A stretch of DNA of 64,000 nucleotides from positions 682,001-746,000 of the forward strand of contig NZ_BFAZ01000009.1 of NCBI RefSeq assembly GCF_003114815.1. The letters are read 5' to 3'. A model generated the notes under the pieces. That model did not search any database. It saw only the letters and a list, made by a program, of their open reading frames with translations, and had not been told where the DNA came from. The position numbers were made by a program, and so were the translations under genes. Source of the DNA: Leptospira ellinghausenii (GTDB lineage: Bacteria > Spirochaetota > Leptospiria > Leptospirales > Leptospiraceae). Below are positions 61,620-64,000 of this stretch, one piece after another (the first letter of the stretch is position 1; each line of letters starts with the position of its first letter).

Positions 61620-62789
61620 ATGAAACTATTACAAATTTTTTTCACTGCGCTCAAACTCGGATGTACTTCGTTTGGTGGTCCCATTGCCCATTTAAGTTAC
61701 TTCCATGATGAATACGTGACCAAAAAAAAATGGATCAGTGCGCATGCATATGCTGACTTAGTAGCCTTATGCCAATTTTTACCAGGACCTGCCAGTAGCC
61801 AAGTGGGCATGGCAATCGGACTTTCTCGTGGTGGACTTTTGGGTGCTATCCTTTCCTGGATTGGATTTACGTTACCTTCCTTTTTGATACTTGTATTATT
61901 CGGTCTAGGTTTAGGGACAATCGATGTTTCAAACCATAAACACTGGTTACATGGTCTAAAAGTAGTTGCTGTTGCTGTAGTAGCGCAAGCAATCCTAGGA
62001 ATGGGAAAAAAACTTTGTCCTGATAAAGAGAGATTAACAATTGCTATTACAACAAGCGTCATACTGTTATTCTTTAGCTCAGCACTATTACAAATCTCAC
62101 TTCTTATTTTCTCTGGCCTGTTTGGAGTTTATTTTCTCAAATTAAATGAAACATTACCACACGAACCGGTCCACACTGGCAAAAAGTTGATAGGCTTCCT
62201 ATTTTTATCACTCTTTTTTATTTTTCTATTCCTATTTCCCCTATTACGAAATGTTTCAAATACAACAGAGGTTCAGTATCTAGATAGCTTTTATCGCGCT
62301 GGAGCACTTGTGTTTGGCGGAGGACATGTTGTACTCCCTTTATTACAAGCGGAAGTTGTCCCAACTGGATGGGTGAGTAATGATTTATTTATGGCAGGGT
62401 ATGGGTTATCAAATGCGATCCCTGGACCACTATTTGCTTTTAGTAGTTATTTAGGAGCCGTGTCCTTAGTATCACCCAATGGATGGTATGGAGCTATCAT
62501 TTGTTTGGTGGCAGCATTCCTTCCTTCATTTTTACTCATTGTGGGAGCTTTACCCTTTTGGGAACAATTGAGAAAAAATTTATGGATCCGAAAGGTTATG
62601 TTAGGAATCAATGCATCCGTTGTGGGAATCTTACTGGCAGCCTTTTACAATCCAGTATGGACAAGCGCAGTGTATTCTCCAAAAGACTTTGCCCTTGTGG
62701 TTGTGGGGTTTTTACTTTTGGAGTTTTGGAAATTACCATCCTGGTTAGTGGTCATCGCTACAGTCGCAGTTAGTTTTATTGTTTACTGA
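61620..62789 (+). CDS. chrA: Chromate transporter ChrA (CHR family)
   Basis: 389 residues with two homologous halves of about six helices each. The CHR motifs are present in both: TALKLGCTSFGGPIAHLSYF, FLPGPASSQVGMAIG, and AGALVFGGGHVVLPLLQAEVV with LSNAIPGPLFAFSSYLGA in the second half. It exports chromate by proton antiport or a related mechanism. AGGA precedes the ATG. It is coupled with a PadR regulator upstream. Confidence 0.95.
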   Translation: MKLLQIFFTALKLGCTSFGGPIAHLSYFHDEYVTKKKWISAHAYADLVALCQFLPGPASSQVGMAIGLSRGGLLGAILSWIGFTLPSFLILVLFGLGLGTIDVSNHKHWLHGLKVVAVAVVAQAILGMGKKLCPDKERLTIAITTSVILLFFSSALLQISLLIFSGLFGVYFLKLNETLPHEPVHTGKKLIGFLFLSLFFIFLFLFPLLRNVSNTTEVQYLDSFYRAGALVFGGGHVVLPLLQAEVVPTGWVSNDLFMAGYGLSNAIPGPLFAFSSYLGAVSLVSPNGWYGAIICLVAAFLPSFLLIVGALPFWEQLRKNLWIRKVMLGINASVVGILLAAFYNPVWTSAVYSPKDFALVVVGFLLLEFWKLPSWLVVIATVAVSFIVY

Positions 62790-62875
62790 TAGGAATGTTG
62801 TTGAATCCGCAATCAAAGGAAACAAAATATAAATTTCTCATTGTCTCCTAAAATAATAAGGAAAAAACTTTCTTT

Positions 62876-63373
62876 ATGAAAGATTTTGTCCTTCGGAACA
62901 ATGAATACCATCTTTGGGCTACAAATCTTCTCTACCAATCCATCGAGAAGTTATCCGATGATGAATACAGAAAAGATCTTGGTTTGTTCTTTAAGTCAAT
63001 CCATGGAACACTCAATCACTTGTTAGTTGTTGAAAGAGTCTGGTTCTCAAGACTCTCTGGTGAAGTTTATGTTCCAAAATCTCTCGCTGAAGAATTGGAA
63101 ACAAATAGAGACAATTTAAAGGAACAACTCCAAATTCACATTGAAAAATGGAATGTTTGGATTCAAAATTTTGACGAATCAAACTGGCAAAATGCCTTTC
63201 ATTACAAAACCATGCGAGGATTTGAAGCGGAACTATTGTATTGTGATGTTGTTCAACATAATATGAATCATAGAACCCACCATCGAGGACAAATCACAGC
63301 TGCCATCACTCATTTAGGTGGTGTCGCTCCAGAAATAGATTATGTTTATTATTTACAATCATTAGGAAAATGA
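62876..63373 (+). CDS. DinB-fold protein
   Basis: 165 residues, a four-helix DinB/YfiT-type protein. Metal-site residues are His47 in FFKSIHGTLNHLLVVE region, and the pair in HNMNHRTHHRGQ. Relatives are metal-dependent transferases or stress proteins; the substrate is unknown. The membrane protein gene starts two bases after its stop. Confidence 0.8.
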   Translation: MKDFVLRNNEYHLWATNLLYQSIEKLSDDEYRKDLGLFFKSIHGTLNHLLVVERVWFSRLSGEVYVPKSLAEELETNRDNLKEQLQIHIEKWNVWIQNFDESNWQNAFHYKTMRGFEAELLYCDVVQHNMNHRTHHRGQITAAITHLGGVAPEIDYVYYLQSLGK

Positions 63374-63374
63374 A

Positions 63375-63791
63375 ATGTGGAACCCATCTAAAAAAACAAG
63401 AACCATCACAAGCAAAATCTTATTTGTAATTTTCTCCTTGGCTTCAGTCTTTCATATCTTTGCGTTATTACAAGTGATTCCTTACCAATACCTTTGGGGA
63501 GGAAGACTTCAGTCGATTGAAGAGATGTATTTGATGGAAAGTATATCCTTGGTAGCTAATGTTTTTTTTGTGTATTGTAGTTATTTATATTTACAATACA
63601 TGAACAATGGTTTGGTTCCGATTTGGATCCGTATCATATTCGGATTTATCTCCGCTGTATTTTTTATGAATACAATCGGGAATTTAGTTGCCGTTACAAA
63701 TTTAGAAACTTTACTGGCTACACCTATCACTGCAATTTTATCAGTGATTAGTTTCACATTGGTACTAAAATATGAAAATCAGACAAGCTAA
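63375..63791 (+). CDS. Small integral membrane protein
   Basis: 138 residues with four membrane helices (ILFVIFSLASVFHIFALLQ; LMESISLVANVFFVYCSY; WIRIIFGFISAVFF; ATPITAILSVISFTLVL). The loop NTIGNLVAVTNLE before the last helix resembles a small family of unknown function. The next gene overlaps its end by 20 bases, so a DinB, membrane protein, GNAT operon is likely. Confidence 0.65.
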   Translation: MWNPSKKTRTITSKILFVIFSLASVFHIFALLQVIPYQYLWGGRLQSIEEMYLMESISLVANVFFVYCSYLYLQYMNNGLVPIWIRIIFGFISAVFFMNTIGNLVAVTNLETLLATPITAILSVISFTLVLKYENQTS

Positions 63792-64000
63792 CTATCAAGA
63801 CATTTCCAAACTCGCAGAACTATTCGATTTATATCGTCAGTTCTATGGCCAAAAAAGTAACTTAGAAGGTGCTTCACGGTATTTACTAGACCGAATGGAA
63901 CATGGACAATCTGTTCTATTACTAGCAGAAGAACCAAATACTGGAAATTTTTTAGGGTTCACTCAATTGTATCCAGTTTTTTCCTCCATTTCAATGCAAC
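63772..64000 (+). CDS. GNAT-family acetyltransferase (C-terminus outside window)
   Basis: An ATG at 63772 overlaps the stop of the previous gene and stays open to the right edge. The first 76 residues, IRQANYQDISKLAELFDLYR, then VLLLAEEPNTGNFLGFTQLY, match the N-terminal half of GNAT enzymes. The acetyl-CoA loop is beyond the window. Confidence 0.75.
   Translation, partial: MKIRQANYQDISKLAELFDLYRQFYGQKSNLEGASRYLLDRMEHGQSVLLLAEEPNTGNFLGFTQLYPVFSSISMQ

Noticed and set aside
1..64000. CRISPR arrays, tRNA or rRNA genes, insertion sequences
   Set aside because: No regular spaced repeats, cloverleaf sequences, rRNA segments or transposase frames were seen.

Overview
The window looks like a low-GC chromosomal segment of a spirochaete of the genus Leptospira, most likely one of the free-living (saprophytic) species. 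The reasons are the many short lipoprotein signal peptides with loose leptospiral lipoboxes, families typical of Leptospira (WTxRT-repeat beta-propellers, DUF1554 remnant, tail-collar-like secreted proteins), frequent TTG starts, and an MreB C-terminal tail. The genus call is inference. No tRNA, rRNA, CRISPR array or intact insertion sequence was seen.

Bases 1-46,000 are mostly accessory: lipoproteins, small regulators (TetR, MarR), hydrolases, sensor kinases and much gene debris. A 759-residue double cNMP-binding/patatin protein (6489-8768) has a decayed partial copy of its own 5' end 2.9 kb upstream. A three-gene operon (14281-18979) encodes a DUF805/FAD-oxidase/methyltransferase fusion, an unrecognised protein and an alpha/beta hydrolase. 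Several lipoproteins (2284-26736) share an N-terminal leader but carry different C-terminal domains. Broken genes include an mreB tail, an SH3 protein split by one in-frame stop, and DUF1554, DUF4256 and AraC remnants. A creBCD system lies at 39083-42611, and creC seems frameshifted at a run of nine T.

Bases 46,100-59,500 form a copper/haem respiratory island for nitrous oxide reduction. It holds a CopD-like membrane protein, a FadL-like outer-membrane protein, a cytochrome c'-like protein, two paralogous 4-TM haem-oxidase-like proteins, a divergent hemerythrin, a fasciclin lipoprotein, a c-type cytochrome lipoprotein, clade II-type nosZ, nosB-like, nosL, nosD, nosF, nosY, a Cys/His-rich secreted protein, a lipoprotein, and a PCuAC domain fused to an outer-membrane barrel. 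Two perfect FNR-type boxes in the hemerythrin/fasciclin intergenic region, and a near-perfect third after nosY, suggest anoxic or NO-responsive control. NosR, NosG and NosH were not found here.

Bases 59,500-64,000 return to small accessory genes: two GNAT acetyltransferases, a phytanoyl-CoA dioxygenase-like enzyme, a PadR/ChrA pair with a palindromic operator, a DinB-fold protein and a small membrane protein. At least seven copies of a 65-105 bp GC-rich palindromic repeat lie between genes.
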